A stretch of 64,000 bases of DNA, from NCBI RefSeq assembly GCF_001278945.1, contig NZ_LGRV01000001.1, positions 1 through 64,000 on the forward strand, read 5' to 3'. Below are positions 26,878 to 36,199 of this stretch, piece after piece. Position 1 is the first letter of the stretch. Each line of letters starts with the position of its first letter. The position numbers and the translations under genes are program-made. This DNA comes from Lysinibacillus contaminans. GTDB lineage: Bacteria > Bacillota > Bacilli > Bacillales_A > Planococcaceae. The notes under the pieces were generated by a model. That model was given only the letters and a program-made list of their open reading frames with translations, did no database searches and had not been told where the DNA came from.

Positions 26878-28014
26878 ATGAAGTCATTTCGACTCATTCC
26901 GGCAATAGTGGCGGCTGCAATGTTAGTAGGTTGCGTACCTGCTGCTAAGGAAGATGCAGAGCTTGAACAGGAAGAACAGCAGGAAAAAGCAGAAACAACG
27001 ATTATTCCAAATATATCGATTGATGAATCTTTTTATAAAACGTTAATCCCATATAAGGAAAGCGCTAGTCGGGGATTAATTGTTTCAAATATTTACACAA
27101 AGTATGACATTAAGGAAGCAGAAACTGGATTAATGCGTCTTTCTCAAAATGAGTTTGACACAGAGAATTACTACTTTCAAGAAGGTCAGTATTTAGCTGA
27201 AAGTACAGTGAAAGATTGGCTTGCGCGTAGCTCTCAAGAAGAGGAAGGCTTAAACCCTCCAACAACTGATACAATGACAGCTGAAGAGCGTGCGACGACT
27301 GCACCTGTTTATTTAGCGCATATTGTCGAGCAAAATTATTTAACAAAAACAAATGATAATAAAGTGAAGTTAGGCGGAATTTCAATCGGTCTTGCGATGA
27401 ACTCTATTTATTACTACCAAAAAGAGAAATACGGTGAGTATTATGACGAGCCAATTGACGAAGCAAAATTAGTTGAGCAAGGGAAAAAAATGGCGGCAGA
27501 AATCATAACTCGTCTGCGTACACGCGATGAGCTAAAGGATGTACCAATTGTCGTTGGGTTATTTAAGCAACAAGCACGCAATAAAATAATCCCAGGTACG
27601 TATTTCTCCTATGGTGTAGCGGAAGCGGGACAAAATGATGTAGGCGATTGGGAAGCAATCGATGAAGAGTATGTATTGTTTCCAACAGACGATTCACAGG
27701 ACGTCTATCGTGATGTGAGCAACAACTTCAAAAACTTTAAACAAGATGTTGATAAATACTTCTCAAACTACACAAGTGTCATTGGTACAGGCTTCTACCA
27801 AAATAAAAAAATCCAAAAGCTAACGATTGAAGTACCTATTCAATTTTTCGGTACTACTGAAGTTATCGGTTTCACCCAATATTTGACAGGTGCACTCATT
27901 AAGCAATTCGATAATATAAATGTCGAAGTAAGCATTACGTCAATAAATGGTCCAGAGGCTTTGATTGTGAAACAAGCGAATGAGAAAGATCCTTATGTGC
28001 ATATTTATGAATGA
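26878..28014 (+). CDS. camS: CamS-family sex-pheromone-precursor lipoprotein (YerH)
   Basis: A 378-residue lipoprotein with lipobox AAMLVGC near residue 19 and an acidic linker. The remainder matches the CamS family (B. subtilis YerH), whose cleaved signal peptide can act as a pheromone in enterococci and staphylococci. Its role in Bacillus is unknown. The ATG at 26878 with AAAGGGG nine bases upstream is preferred over the upstream extension that overlaps ligA. The order pcrA-ligA-yerH is conserved. Confidence 0.85.
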   Translation: MKSFRLIPAIVAAAMLVGCVPAAKEDAELEQEEQQEKAETTIIPNISIDESFYKTLIPYKESASRGLIVSNIYTKYDIKEAETGLMRLSQNEFDTENYYFQEGQYLAESTVKDWLARSSQEEEGLNPPTTDTMTAEERATTAPVYLAHIVEQNYLTKTNDNKVKLGGISIGLAMNSIYYYQKEKYGEYYDEPIDEAKLVEQGKKMAAEIITRLRTRDELKDVPIVVGLFKQQARNKIIPGTYFSYGVAEAGQNDVGDWEAIDEEYVLFPTDDSQDVYRDVSNNFKNFKQDVDKYFSNYTSVIGTGFYQNKKIQKLTIEVPIQFFGTTEVIGFTQYLTGALIKQFDNINVEVSITSINGPEALIVKQANEKDPYVHIYE

Positions 28015-28020
28015 TGAAAT

Positions 28021-28050
28021 ATAGTCAGCTACAAGCTGGCTATATTTTTA
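28021..28050 (+). terminator. Terminator after camS
   Basis: The stem ATAGTCAGC/GCTGGCTAT with one G-U pair is followed by ATTTTTA, six bases after the camS stop. Confidence 0.82.
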
Positions 28051-28160
28051 TGCTAGAAAGTATATTTTTAGTATGTAAATTCGGTTCACATAATGAACCG
28101 TGTCTATTCATAGATAACACTCTGTCATAGTAGCGAAAGTTTCTGTATTTTTGGTGAAAG

Positions 28161-28191
28161 TTGTGATTTTTAAAGTGAAAAATGTTATGAT
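28161..28191 (+). promoter_or_regulatory. Candidate promoter of gatCAB
   Basis: TTGTGA (28161-28166) and TATGAT (28186-28191) are 19 bp apart, longer than ideal, about 80 bp before gatC. The terminator upstream makes a promoter here necessary. Confidence 0.45.
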
Positions 28192-28270
28192 TGTTGGCAT
28201 GGTTAACTTTATCTAGCGCTTTTTTTATTGATAAATTTAAAAATTATGGTCCTATTCGGAGGTGTAAATA

Positions 28271-28558
28271 ATGGCGAAATTAACAAAAGAAGAAGTGAAG
28301 CACGTTGCGAATTTAGCACGTCTTGCAATTACGGAGGAAGAGGCAGAAAAATTTGCTGAGCAACTTGGTAAAATCACAGACTTCGCAGAACAATTAAACG
28401 AGCTTGATACGACAAACGTTGAACCAACTACACACGTGTTACCACTTGTTAACGTTATGCGTGAAGACGTAGCACACAAAGGTTTAGACCGTGAAGTAAT
28501 GATGTTAAACGTAAAAGAACAAGAAGATGGTCAAGTAAAAGTACCAGCTATCATGTAA
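28271..28558 (+). CDS. gatC: Asp-tRNA(Asn)/Glu-tRNA(Gln) amidotransferase subunit GatC
   Basis: A 95-residue GatC that wraps around GatA and GatB and stabilises the complex. [18 protein letters not shown] at the N-terminus is the family signature, followed by a small C-terminal region ([12 protein letters not shown]). TCGGAGGTG precedes the ATG. It heads the gatCAB operon that makes Gln-tRNA(Gln), needed where a dedicated GlnRS is absent, as in most Bacillota. Confidence 0.95.
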   Translation: MAKLTKEEVKHVANLARLAITEEEAEKFAEQLGKITDFAEQLNELDTTNVEPTTHVLPLVNVMREDVAHKGLDREVMMLNVKEQEDGQVKVPAIM

Positions 28559-28582
28559 TACTAAAATATAGGAGGATTCCTC

Positions 28583-30046
28583 ATGACGTTATTCGAACGT
28601 TCAGCAAAAGAGCTACAAGCTGACATACAAGCAGGTAACTTAACGATCGCTGACTTAACAAAAGAAGCATACGAACGCGTTGCAAAGCTTGACGGCGATG
28701 TACAAGCATTCCTTGCTTTAAACGAAGAAAAAGCAACTGCACAAGCAGCTGAAATGGATCAAGTACCATTCAACGAACGTGGACCACTTTTCGGTCTTCC
28801 TATCGGGGTTAAAGATAATATCGTAACAGAAGGCTTAGAAACAACTTGTGCTTCTAAAATCCTTGAAGGTTTCATGCCGATTTATGATGCAACGGTTGTA
28901 CACAAACTACGCGCAGCGGGTATGGTGACAATCGGTAAATTAAACATGGATGAATTTGCAATGGGTTCTTCAAACGAAAACTCATACTATAAAACAACGA
29001 AAAATCCATGGAACTTAAATCACGTACCAGGTGGTTCTTCAGGTGCATCTGCAGCAGCAGTAGCAGCTGGTGAAGTTCCATTCTCACTTGGTTCTGACAC
29101 AGGTGGTTCAATCCGTCAACCAGCAGCATATTGCGGTGTTGTAGGGATGAAACCTACATATGGTCGTGTATCTCGTTTTGGCCTAGTAGCATTTGCGTCT
29201 TCTTTAGACCAAATCGGACCAATTACACGTAATGTAGAAGATAACGCACTTTTACTTGAAGCAATCTCAGGTTTAGACGCTAACGATTCAACTTCAGCAA
29301 ACGTAGAAGTACCAAACTTTGCAGCAGCTTTGACTGGTGATATTAAAGGCTTACGTATCGCTGTACCTAAGGAATTCCTTGGTGAAGGTGTTGGCGAAGC
29401 AGCAAAACAATCAGTGCTAGATGCATTAGAAGTACTAAAATCTTTAGGTGCAACAGTAGAAGAAGTTTCTCTTCCTCACTCTAAATACGCACTTGCAGCT
29501 TACTATATTCTTTCTTCTTCTGAAGCGTCTTCTAACCTTTCTCGTTTCGACGGTATCCGTTACGGCTTCCGCGCTGAAAACGTAGATAACTTACTAGACC
29601 TTTACAAAGAAACTCGTGCACAAGGTTTCGGTGATGAAGTAAAACGTCGTATCATGCTTGGTACTTATTCTTTAAGTGCTGGTACTTACGATGCTTACTA
29701 CAAAAAGGCCCAACAAGCACGTACGCTCATCAAAGCAGACTACGACAAAGTTTTCGAAGACTATGACGTAATCATCGGTCCAACTACACCAACACCAGCT
29801 TTCCAAATCGGTGAAAATGTAAATGATCCAATGACAATGTACGCTAATGATATTTTAACAATTCCTATGAACTTAGCGGGTGTACCAGCAATTTCAATTC
29901 CATGCGGTTTTGAAAATGGTTTGCCATTAGGTTTACAAATTATCGGTAAACACTTCGATGAAGAGACAATTTACCGCACAGCGCATGCTTTTGAGCAAGC
30001 GACTGAATTCCATAAACAAGTTCCTCAAATTTGGGAGGGAAAATAA
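28583..30046 (+). CDS. gatA: Asp-tRNA(Asn)/Glu-tRNA(Gln) amidotransferase subunit GatA
   Basis: A 487-residue amidase-signature enzyme that releases ammonia from glutamine. The Ser-cisSer-Lys triad is visible: Lys in IGVKDNI near residue 78, the cis-Ser in [11 protein letters not shown] near 150-160, and the nucleophilic Ser in [12 protein letters not shown] near 172-183. TAGGAGG precedes the ATG. GatB begins one base after the stop, so expression is coupled. Confidence 0.97.
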   Translation: MTLFERSAKELQADIQAGNLTIADLTKEAYERVAKLDGDVQAFLALNEEKATAQAAEMDQVPFNERGPLFGLPIGVKDNIVTEGLETTCASKILEGFMPIYDATVVHKLRAAGMVTIGKLNMDEFAMGSSNENSYYKTTKNPWNLNHVPGGSSGASAAAVAAGEVPFSLGSDTGGSIRQPAAYCGVVGMKPTYGRVSRFGLVAFASSLDQIGPITRNVEDNALLLEAISGLDANDSTSANVEVPNFAAALTGDIKGLRIAVPKEFLGEGVGEAAKQSVLDALEVLKSLGATVEEVSLPHSKYALAAYYILSSSEASSNLSRFDGIRYGFRAENVDNLLDLYKETRAQGFGDEVKRRIMLGTYSLSAGTYDAYYKKAQQARTLIKADYDKVFEDYDVIIGPTTPTPAFQIGENVNDPMTMYANDILTIPMNLAGVPAISIPCGFENGLPLGLQIIGKHFDEETIYRTAHAFEQATEFHKQVPQIWEGK

Positions 30047-30047
30047 C

Positions 30048-31475
30048 ATGAACTTTGAAACAGTTATTGGTTTAGAAGTACACGTTGAGTTAAAAACAAA
30101 CTCGAAAATCTTCTCTTCAGCACCTGCTCATTTCGGTGCCGAGCCAAATACAAATACAACAGTAATCGACCTAGGCTACCCTGGTGTCCTTCCTGTATTA
30201 AATAAAAACGTAGTAGATTTTGCGATGCGTGCTGCCCTTGCACTTAACATGGAAATCGAACAAGAAACTAAATTCGACCGTAAAAACTACTTCTATCCGG
30301 ATAATCCGAAAGCATACCAAATTTCACAATTTGATAAGCCAATCGGTAAAAATGGCTGGGTAGATATTGAAGTAGACGGTTACACAAAACGTATTGGTAT
30401 TACACGACTTCATATGGAAGAAGATGCTGGTAAACTTTCACACGCTGGTGACCATTCATTAGTTGACTTTAACCGTCAAGGTACACCACTTGTAGAAATC
30501 GTTTCTGAGCCAGATATCCGCACGCCAAACGAAGCATATGCGTATCTTGAAAAAATAAAATCAATCATCCAATATACAGATGTTTCTGACTGTAAAATGG
30601 AAGAGGGTTCTTTACGTTGTGATGCCAACATTTCAATCCGTCCATACGGCCAAGAACAGTTCGGTACAAGAACAGAGCTTAAAAACCTAAATTCATTCAA
30701 CTTCGTACGTCGCGGCTTAGAGCATGAAGAATTACGTCAAGCAGACGTATTACTTTCAGGCGGCGAAATTGAGCAAGAATCACGTCGATTCGATGAAAAA
30801 ACAGGCAAAACAGTTCTTATGCGTGTTAAAGAAGGAACAGATGATTACCGTTACTTCCCAGAGCCAGACTTAGTGCGTCTTTCAATTGACGACGAATGGC
30901 TTGAGCGTGTACGTGCAGAAATTCCTGAGCTTCCAGATGCTCGTAAAAAACGTTATGTGGAAGAGTTAGGCTTAACAGCTTATGACGCAGGCGTACTTGT
31001 TCTTTCTAAAGAAATCTCTGACTTCTTTGAAGGTATGGTAGCAGCTGGTGCTGATGCAAAACTATCTGCAAACTGGTTAATGGGTGATGTTTCTGCTTAC
31101 TTAAATGCTGAACAAAAAGAGCTTAAAGATACTGCGCTAACACCAGAAAACCTTGCAGGTATGGTGAAATTAATCGCAAACGACACAATCTCATCTAAAA
31201 TCGGTAAAAAAGTATTTGCTGAATTAGTTGAAAATGGTGGTTCTGCTGATGAAATCGTCAAAGCAAAAGGGTTAGTACAAATTTCTGACGAAGGCGCATT
31301 ATTAGCAATCGTTACTGAAATTTTAGACAACAATCCACAATCTATTGAAGACTTCAAAAATGGTAAAGATCGCGCTATTGGCTTCCTAGTTGGTCAAATT
31401 ATGAAAGCAACTAAAGGTCAAGCGAACCCACCAATGGTCAATAAATTATTACAACAAGAGATTGCGAAACGCTAA
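30048..31475 (+). CDS. gatB: Asp-tRNA(Asn)/Glu-tRNA(Gln) amidotransferase subunit GatB
   Basis: A 475-residue kinase-like subunit that activates the mischarged tRNA with ATP and transfers ammonia. [19 protein letters not shown] at the N-terminus, [13 protein letters not shown] and the C-terminal YqeY-like helical region (to QEIAKR) are typical. The ATG at 30048 follows GGGAGG by nine bases. An open frame runs upstream within gatA but is not used. A terminator follows. Confidence 0.97.
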   Translation: MNFETVIGLEVHVELKTNSKIFSSAPAHFGAEPNTNTTVIDLGYPGVLPVLNKNVVDFAMRAALALNMEIEQETKFDRKNYFYPDNPKAYQISQFDKPIGKNGWVDIEVDGYTKRIGITRLHMEEDAGKLSHAGDHSLVDFNRQGTPLVEIVSEPDIRTPNEAYAYLEKIKSIIQYTDVSDCKMEEGSLRCDANISIRPYGQEQFGTRTELKNLNSFNFVRRGLEHEELRQADVLLSGGEIEQESRRFDEKTGKTVLMRVKEGTDDYRYFPEPDLVRLSIDDEWLERVRAEIPELPDARKKRYVEELGLTAYDAGVLVLSKEISDFFEGMVAAGADAKLSANWLMGDVSAYLNAEQKELKDTALTPENLAGMVKLIANDTISSKIGKKVFAELVENGGSADEIVKAKGLVQISDEGALLAIVTEILDNNPQSIEDFKNGKDRAIGFLVGQIMKATKGQANPPMVNKLLQQEIAKR

Positions 31476-31493
31476 TTTCTTATTAATTGAAAC

Positions 31494-31527
31494 AAGCCAA
31501 GAGAGCAAAATTGCTTTCTTGGCTTTT
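31494..31527 (+). terminator. Terminator after gatB
   Basis: The stem AAGCCAAGAGAGCA/TGCTTTCTTGGCTT with a G-U pair is followed by a short T run. Confidence 0.85.
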
Positions 31528-31669
31528 CATATGCAAAAAATAGATGACAACGAAATGGGCATACTAACAAATATACGGAGATACAGCATTAAATAGTTGT
31601 CTAAATTGCGTATTCATAGCAAAATATAGAATAGATACACTATATGATTTCTAGGGGGAATGAAGTGAA

Positions 31670-32230
31670 ATGAAAACTGAACAAGCATATTTCAATGAAG
31701 CGATTTCAATTCAACAATATATGGACAATATGTCTATGCTAAAAGAGGATAGTTTCCGTATTTATGAGGGTTTTGAAGTACCGACTAATGATGGGTTTAT
31801 CGATTTATTAAAGGGAAAACAACCTAAGATTTTAACGATTACAGAAGACTGGTGCGGTGATGCCATGTTAAATAATCCGATTATACGACGTGTAGCAGAG
31901 GCGGCTGATTTGGATATGCGTGCAGTATTACGTGATGCAGACACGGATTTAATTGATCGTTATTTAACAAATGGTGGTCGTGCCATTCCTATTTATGTAT
32001 TATTAGATAATGCAGGACAAGTTATAGGCAAGTGGGGACCTCGTGCGCCTGAATTGCAAGAAAACGTTGTAAACAAACGCGCTAGCTTGCCGGACAAAGA
32101 AGATCCAACATTTGAAGATGCTCAAAAAGTTATGTATGGTGAAATTCGTGAAGAAAATATTTCGAACAAACAATTTTGGACATTTGTCTACGAAGATTTC
32201 AAAAAACATGTAACAGCAGCATTGCGATAA
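31670..32230 (+). CDS. Thioredoxin-fold family protein with a single active-site cysteine
   Basis: A 186-residue soluble protein that resembles the thioredoxin family. The redox position reads EDWCGDAM (Cys62), where classical thioredoxin has WCGPC. The second cysteine is therefore missing and a simple dithiol oxidoreductase role is unlikely. AIPIYVLLD near 107-115 holds the cis-proline expected in the fold. AGGGGGA lies about ten bases before the ATG. It stands alone between the gatB terminator and dagK. The substrate is unknown. Confidence 0.75.
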   Translation: MKTEQAYFNEAISIQQYMDNMSMLKEDSFRIYEGFEVPTNDGFIDLLKGKQPKILTITEDWCGDAMLNNPIIRRVAEAADLDMRAVLRDADTDLIDRYLTNGGRAIPIYVLLDNAGQVIGKWGPRAPELQENVVNKRASLPDKEDPTFEDAQKVMYGEIREENISNKQFWTFVYEDFKKHVTAALR

Positions 32231-32299
32231 AAGTTAAGCAACATTCCCACGCAAAACAGCGTTTAGGGAATAGAATCTTATGAAGCAGGAAGGTATGTT

Positions 32300-33232
32300 A
32301 TGAAAAGAGCAAGAATCATTTATAACCCTACATCTGGGCGTGAAGCATTTAAAAAGCATTTGCCTGAAGTGTTGGAAAAACTAGAGGTAGCAGGCTATGA
32401 AACATCTTGTCATGCAACAACTTGTGAAGGCGATGCAACAAATGCAGCGAAAATTGCAGTAGAACGAGGATTTGATATTGTCATAGCAGTTGGTGGAGAT
32501 GGTACATTAAACGAAGTTGTTTCAGGTGTGAGTCAGTTTGAAAAACGCCCTAAAATCGGTTTAATTCCAATGGGAACGACGAATGACTTTGCACGTGCGG
32601 TGCATATTCCAAGAAATATTGATGAAGCGCTCGAAATCATTATTAAAGGGGATACATTACCGGTAGATGTGGGAATATTAAATGGTGTGCGCTATTTCAT
32701 CAATATCGCTGCAGGTGGCCGTATTACAGAGTTAACTTATGAAGTGCCGAGCAAGATGAAAACGATGCTAGGTCAACTAGCGTACTATGTCAAAGCAGTT
32801 GAAATGATTCCATCGATTAAAGCGACACATATGCGTATTGAATACGATGATGAAGTATTTGATGGCGACACAATGATGTTTTTATGTGGCTTGACGAATT
32901 CTGTTGGTGGCTTTGAAAAACTAGCTCCGGATGCAAGCATTAACGATGGATTGTTTACTCTACTTGTTTTGAAAAAAGTAAGCTTACCAGAATTTGTACA
33001 GCTTGCAGCTATGGCATTGCGCGGCGAGCATTTAAATGATGAGCGTGTAATTTATAAAAAAGCTCGTTATGTAAAAGTAACGTCTAGGGATGAAGTGCAT
33101 TTGAATTTAGATGGCGAATATGGTGGCGATGCACCGGCAACGTTTGAAAATTTAAAACGCCATATTGAAATTTTCGTACCGATAAACGACATTCGTGAAG
33201 AAGATCGCGTGGAATATCTGCAAAATAAGTAA
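32300..33232 (+). CDS. dagK: Diacylglycerol kinase DagK
   Basis: A 310-residue soluble lipid kinase that phosphorylates diacylglycerol released by lipoteichoic acid synthesis, returning it to phospholipid. IIYNPTSGR at residues 6-14 and VGGDGTLNEVV near 64-74 form the nucleotide site, and PMGTTNDFARA near 92-102 is the DAGK signature. The C-terminal beta domain includes NLDGEYGGDAPAT. The order gatB-dagK-rlmCD matches B. subtilis (yerQ-yefA) apart from the inserted bd-oxidase genes. Confidence 0.95.
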   Translation: MKRARIIYNPTSGREAFKKHLPEVLEKLEVAGYETSCHATTCEGDATNAAKIAVERGFDIVIAVGGDGTLNEVVSGVSQFEKRPKIGLIPMGTTNDFARAVHIPRNIDEALEIIIKGDTLPVDVGILNGVRYFINIAAGGRITELTYEVPSKMKTMLGQLAYYVKAVEMIPSIKATHMRIEYDDEVFDGDTMMFLCGLTNSVGGFEKLAPDASINDGLFTLLVLKKVSLPEFVQLAAMALRGEHLNDERVIYKKARYVKVTSRDEVHLNLDGEYGGDAPATFENLKRHIEIFVPINDIREEDRVEYLQNK

Positions 33233-33296
33233 TTATGACCTTAAATAAGAAAAAAGTTTGACAAATGTACGTATATTAATTGAACAAATATTGAAA

Positions 33297-33341
33297 CCTT
33301 TATAATAGGCCGAATTTTCGGCTCATTATAAAGGTTTTTTT
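33297..33341 (+). terminator. Terminator after dagK
   Basis: The long stem CCTTTATAAT...ATTATAAAGG encloses GGCCGA/TCGGCT, followed by seven T. Confidence 0.88.
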
Positions 33342-33385
33342 CGTGGCAATAGTGGAAAATATAGGTATAGAAAGGAAAGGAAGTG

Positions 33386-33487
33386 GTGCATTTGTATAAA
33401 ACGCAAGAAAAAAAGCTCATGTGGTTAAGCTTTGGAGTTGCAATTATTATGCTACTTTCCATACTCGGCAAAATATTTGGAGGTTAG
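33386..33487 (+). CDS. Small single-span membrane protein upstream of cydA
   Basis: A 33-residue ORF, MVHLYKTQEKKLMWL followed by the hydrophobic SFGVAIIMLLSILG and a short IFGG end. That is one membrane helix with a basic N-terminus, so likely N-in. GAAAGGAAAGGAAG lies just before, making GTG at 33386 or TTG at 33392 possible starts. It ends 12 bp before cydA, in the same direction. It could be an extra small subunit or assembly peptide of the oxidase. I do not recognise a family. Confidence 0.6.
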   Translation: MHLYKTQEKKLMWLSFGVAIIMLLSILGKIFGG

Positions 33488-33499
33488 GAGGGGAAAATA

Positions 33500-34846
33500 A
33501 TGGTCAATGAGTCAGCGGTCTTCTGGAGTAGGGCACTAACTGAATTAACCCTATCGTTCCATATCATCTATGCAACGATTGGTGTTGGTGTACCACTGAT
33601 GATTATGATTGCACAGTGGACAGGATACAAAAACAATGATGAGCACTACATTTTATTGGCAAGACGATGGGCTCGTGGATTCGTCATTACGGTTGCTGTT
33701 GGGGTCGTAACAGGAACAGCCATTGGTTTGCAATTATCGTTGCTGTGGCCAAACTTTATGCAGCTTGCCGGCCAAACGATTGCATTACCACTTTTCATGG
33801 AAACATTTGCATTCTTTTTTGAAGCAATCTTCTTAGGAATATATTTATACACATGGGATCGATTTGACAGTCAGAAAAAACATATGCTTCTACTCATCCC
33901 AGTAGCAATAGGAGCTTCGATGTCTGCGGTATTTATCACGATCGTGAATGCGTTTATGAATGCGCCGCAAGGTTTTGATATTGTAGATGGCGAGCTTGTA
34001 AACATTCAGCCATTTTTAGCAATGTTTAACCCTGCGATGCCGACAAAAGTAGCACATGTCCTCGTAACCGCCTATATGACATCGGCGTTTGTGTTGGCTG
34101 CAATTGCTGGATATCGTATGTTAAAAGGATCCGACCATGTATATCATAAAAAAGCCTTACTGTTATTAATGAAAATTGGATTGATCTTCTCCATTGCCGC
34201 GGCAGTGATCGGTGATTTCTCTGGAAAATATTTAGCGGAATATCAGCCTGAAAAATTAGCAGCTGCTGAATGGCATTTTGAAACAGAAGACAAAGCATCA
34301 CTTATATTGTTTGGCATTATGCAAGATGGTGAAGTGAAATATGAGATTCGAATTCCTTATGCACTAAGTATTTTAGCGCATAATAATCCGAATGCAGAAG
34401 TGATTGGGTTAGACCAATTTGCAGAAGAAGATCGACCGCCACTCTATATTCACTATTTATTTAATATCATGGTATTTATTGGGATGTTCATGGTACTCGT
34501 CTCATTGCTTTATGTCGTTGGTAAAGCGCGTGGCTGGCAGTTTATCCATGCACTCTGGTATAAATGGATTATCGTCGCAGGTGGACCACTATCTATTATC
34601 GCCATTGAAGCTGGTTGGTGGCTTGCAGAGGTTGGGCGTCAGCCGTGGATACTATATGGCTTAATGCGCACCCCAGAAGGAGCAACAACAAGCGATCATG
34701 TCGATTTAATGCTGTTATTATTTGCAGGTGTCTATACTGTACTTGGAATTGGCAGTGTGGTCGTACTGACTCGTATGTTTAAGAAGAATCCAATTGAACG
34801 TGAAATACAAGATCGCCAATCTGAAAAGGGCGGTGACATCGTATGA
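33500..34846 (+). CDS. cydA: Cytochrome bd-type quinol oxidase subunit I
   Basis: A 448-residue integral membrane protein with about nine helices that carries hemes b558, b595 and d and reduces oxygen with menaquinol. SFHIIYATIGVG has the heme ligand His near residue 21. KVAHVLVTAYMTSAF supplies the second heme His. The quinol loop is short, which marks the Bacillus/Geobacillus (YthA/CbdA) type rather than the long E. coli form. AGGAGG precedes the ATG. It overlaps cydB by four bases. Confidence 0.93.
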   Translation: MVNESAVFWSRALTELTLSFHIIYATIGVGVPLMIMIAQWTGYKNNDEHYILLARRWARGFVITVAVGVVTGTAIGLQLSLLWPNFMQLAGQTIALPLFMETFAFFFEAIFLGIYLYTWDRFDSQKKHMLLLIPVAIGASMSAVFITIVNAFMNAPQGFDIVDGELVNIQPFLAMFNPAMPTKVAHVLVTAYMTSAFVLAAIAGYRMLKGSDHVYHKKALLLLMKIGLIFSIAAAVIGDFSGKYLAEYQPEKLAAAEWHFETEDKASLILFGIMQDGEVKYEIRIPYALSILAHNNPNAEVIGLDQFAEEDRPPLYIHYLFNIMVFIGMFMVLVSLLYVVGKARGWQFIHALWYKWIIVAGGPLSIIAIEAGWWLAEVGRQPWILYGLMRTPEGATTSDHVDLMLLLFAGVYTVLGIGSVVVLTRMFKKNPIEREIQDRQSEKGGDIV

Positions 34847-35868
34847 CATTAGAAGTTTTAGGGATTTCAGTGTTGTGGATTTTCTTATTTGGTTATGTGA
34901 TTGTTGCATCGATTGATTTTGGGGCAGGATTCTTTAATGCTTACAGTGTACTTGTAGGAAAAAATCATATTTTGACGAACATTATTCAACGTTATTTATC
35001 GCCAGTTTGGGAAGTAACGAACGTCTTTTTAGTATTCTTCTTCGTAGGGATTGTAGGATTCTTCCCACAAACAGCATTCTACTATGGCACAATTTTGCTA
35101 GTGCCGGTTAGTATCTCACTTGTATTACTTGCGATCCGCGGTTCATATTATGCGTTTGAATCATATGGTTCAAGAGGGCATGTGGGCTATACACTAACTT
35201 ACGGAGTTTCAGGATTATTAATTCCAGCTTCATTTTCTGTTGTATTCGCCATTGCGGGTGGTGGTTTTGTGGACATGGTGAATGGGCAACCAGTACTCGA
35301 TTATTGGGCGTTGTATACGAGCCCATATGCATGGAGCATTGTCGTGTTAAGTATTGCAGCAGTGTTATTTATTTCAGCCGTATTCCTGACTTGGTATGCA
35401 CATAAGGCAAATGATGAGGAAGCGACAAATCTAATGCGAAAATATGCACTCATTTGGGGATTACCATTAATGATTAGCGCGCTCGGCATTATGTACGAAA
35501 TGAAAGGTATTAATCCAGAGAGCTATGCCAATATGGTCAAGTTATGGTGGATATTTGGTATTTCTGCAGTCTTATTCGTCCTTACGATGGTGTTACTATG
35601 GATGAAAAAAAATTACGGTTTGGCAGTAGTGCTATTAATAGCTCAATTTGGCTTCGCATTCTATGCCTATGGTCTCGCACAGTATCCGTATTTACTATAT
35701 CCATATTTAACAATTTACGATAGTTTCACAAGTAAACAAATGGCGATTGCGTTAATCGTCGTATTTATTCTTGGATTATGTCTATTAATCCCGTCTTTAT
35801 ATTTACTGTTGAAACTATTCTTGTTCAATAAAAATTATGTAACAGGTAAAGAAGACAATCATGCATAG
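34843..35868 (+). CDS. cydB: Cytochrome bd-type quinol oxidase subunit II
   Basis: A 341-residue polytopic membrane partner of subunit I that stabilises the heme-containing subunit. The N-terminal FGYVIVASIDFGAGFFNA and the later AFLTWYAHKAND-like segments fit the CydB family of the Bacillus YthB type. The start ATG overlaps the cydA stop (ATGA), so the subunits are translationally coupled. The tiny cydS follows 12 bp downstream. Confidence 0.92.
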   Translation: MTLEVLGISVLWIFLFGYVIVASIDFGAGFFNAYSVLVGKNHILTNIIQRYLSPVWEVTNVFLVFFFVGIVGFFPQTAFYYGTILLVPVSISLVLLAIRGSYYAFESYGSRGHVGYTLTYGVSGLLIPASFSVVFAIAGGGFVDMVNGQPVLDYWALYTSPYAWSIVVLSIAAVLFISAVFLTWYAHKANDEEATNLMRKYALIWGLPLMISALGIMYEMKGINPESYANMVKLWWIFGISAVLFVLTMVLLWMKKNYGLAVVLLIAQFGFAFYAYGLAQYPYLLYPYLTIYDSFTSKQMAIALIVVFILGLCLLIPSLYLLLKLFLFNKNYVTGKEDNHA

Positions 35869-35880
35869 GAGGTAGTAGGA

Positions 35881-36003
35881 ATGGATAATTTCATCATGTT
35901 TTATGCACCGTTCATTGTGGTGATTATAGGCATTGCCTTTGCCTTCTGGTGGGCGCCAAAAGATCAGCATGCAACAAAAAACGAGGGAAAGAGTCGCGAA
36001 TAG
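35881..36003 (+). CDS. cydS: Cytochrome bd oxidase small subunit CydS
   Basis: A 40-residue single-span membrane protein. FIMFYAPFIVVIIGIAFAFW is followed by WAPKDQH, closely like the CydS subunit seen in Geobacillus bd oxidase (FLIMYAP... then KDVH). CydS fills the groove that CydX occupies in other bd enzymes. ATAGGAGG precedes the ATG. Its stop codon lies in the loop of the terminator that ends the operon. Confidence 0.88.
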   Translation: MDNFIMFYAPFIVVIIGIAFAFWWAPKDQHATKNEGKSRE

Positions 36004-36017
36004 CGGCTCTTTTTTTA
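35988..36017 (+). terminator. Terminator of the cydABS operon
   Basis: The stem AGAGTCGC/GCGGCTCT (one G-U pair) with loop GAATA is followed by seven T. The TAG stop of cydS lies at the loop. Confidence 0.9.
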
Positions 36018-36199
36018 TGACAAGGTTGGATGCACGATAGAATAAAGGTTTTGCACAATTGCATTACTTTTCATATCGTCGTATGCTACATGTTTCTTTT
36101 GTGTGTGATCTCTAGCCATTTTTGTGAAAATCCAGCCTTGTTCTTTTTTCATCTGCTGTCACATGCTACAATAGAAGAATTGAAATGGAGGATTTACGT

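Noticed and set aside
33258-33290. Promoter for the bd-oxidase genes at TTGACA 33258
   Set aside because: No suitable -10 element lies 16-18 bp downstream, and the dagK terminator would follow it.
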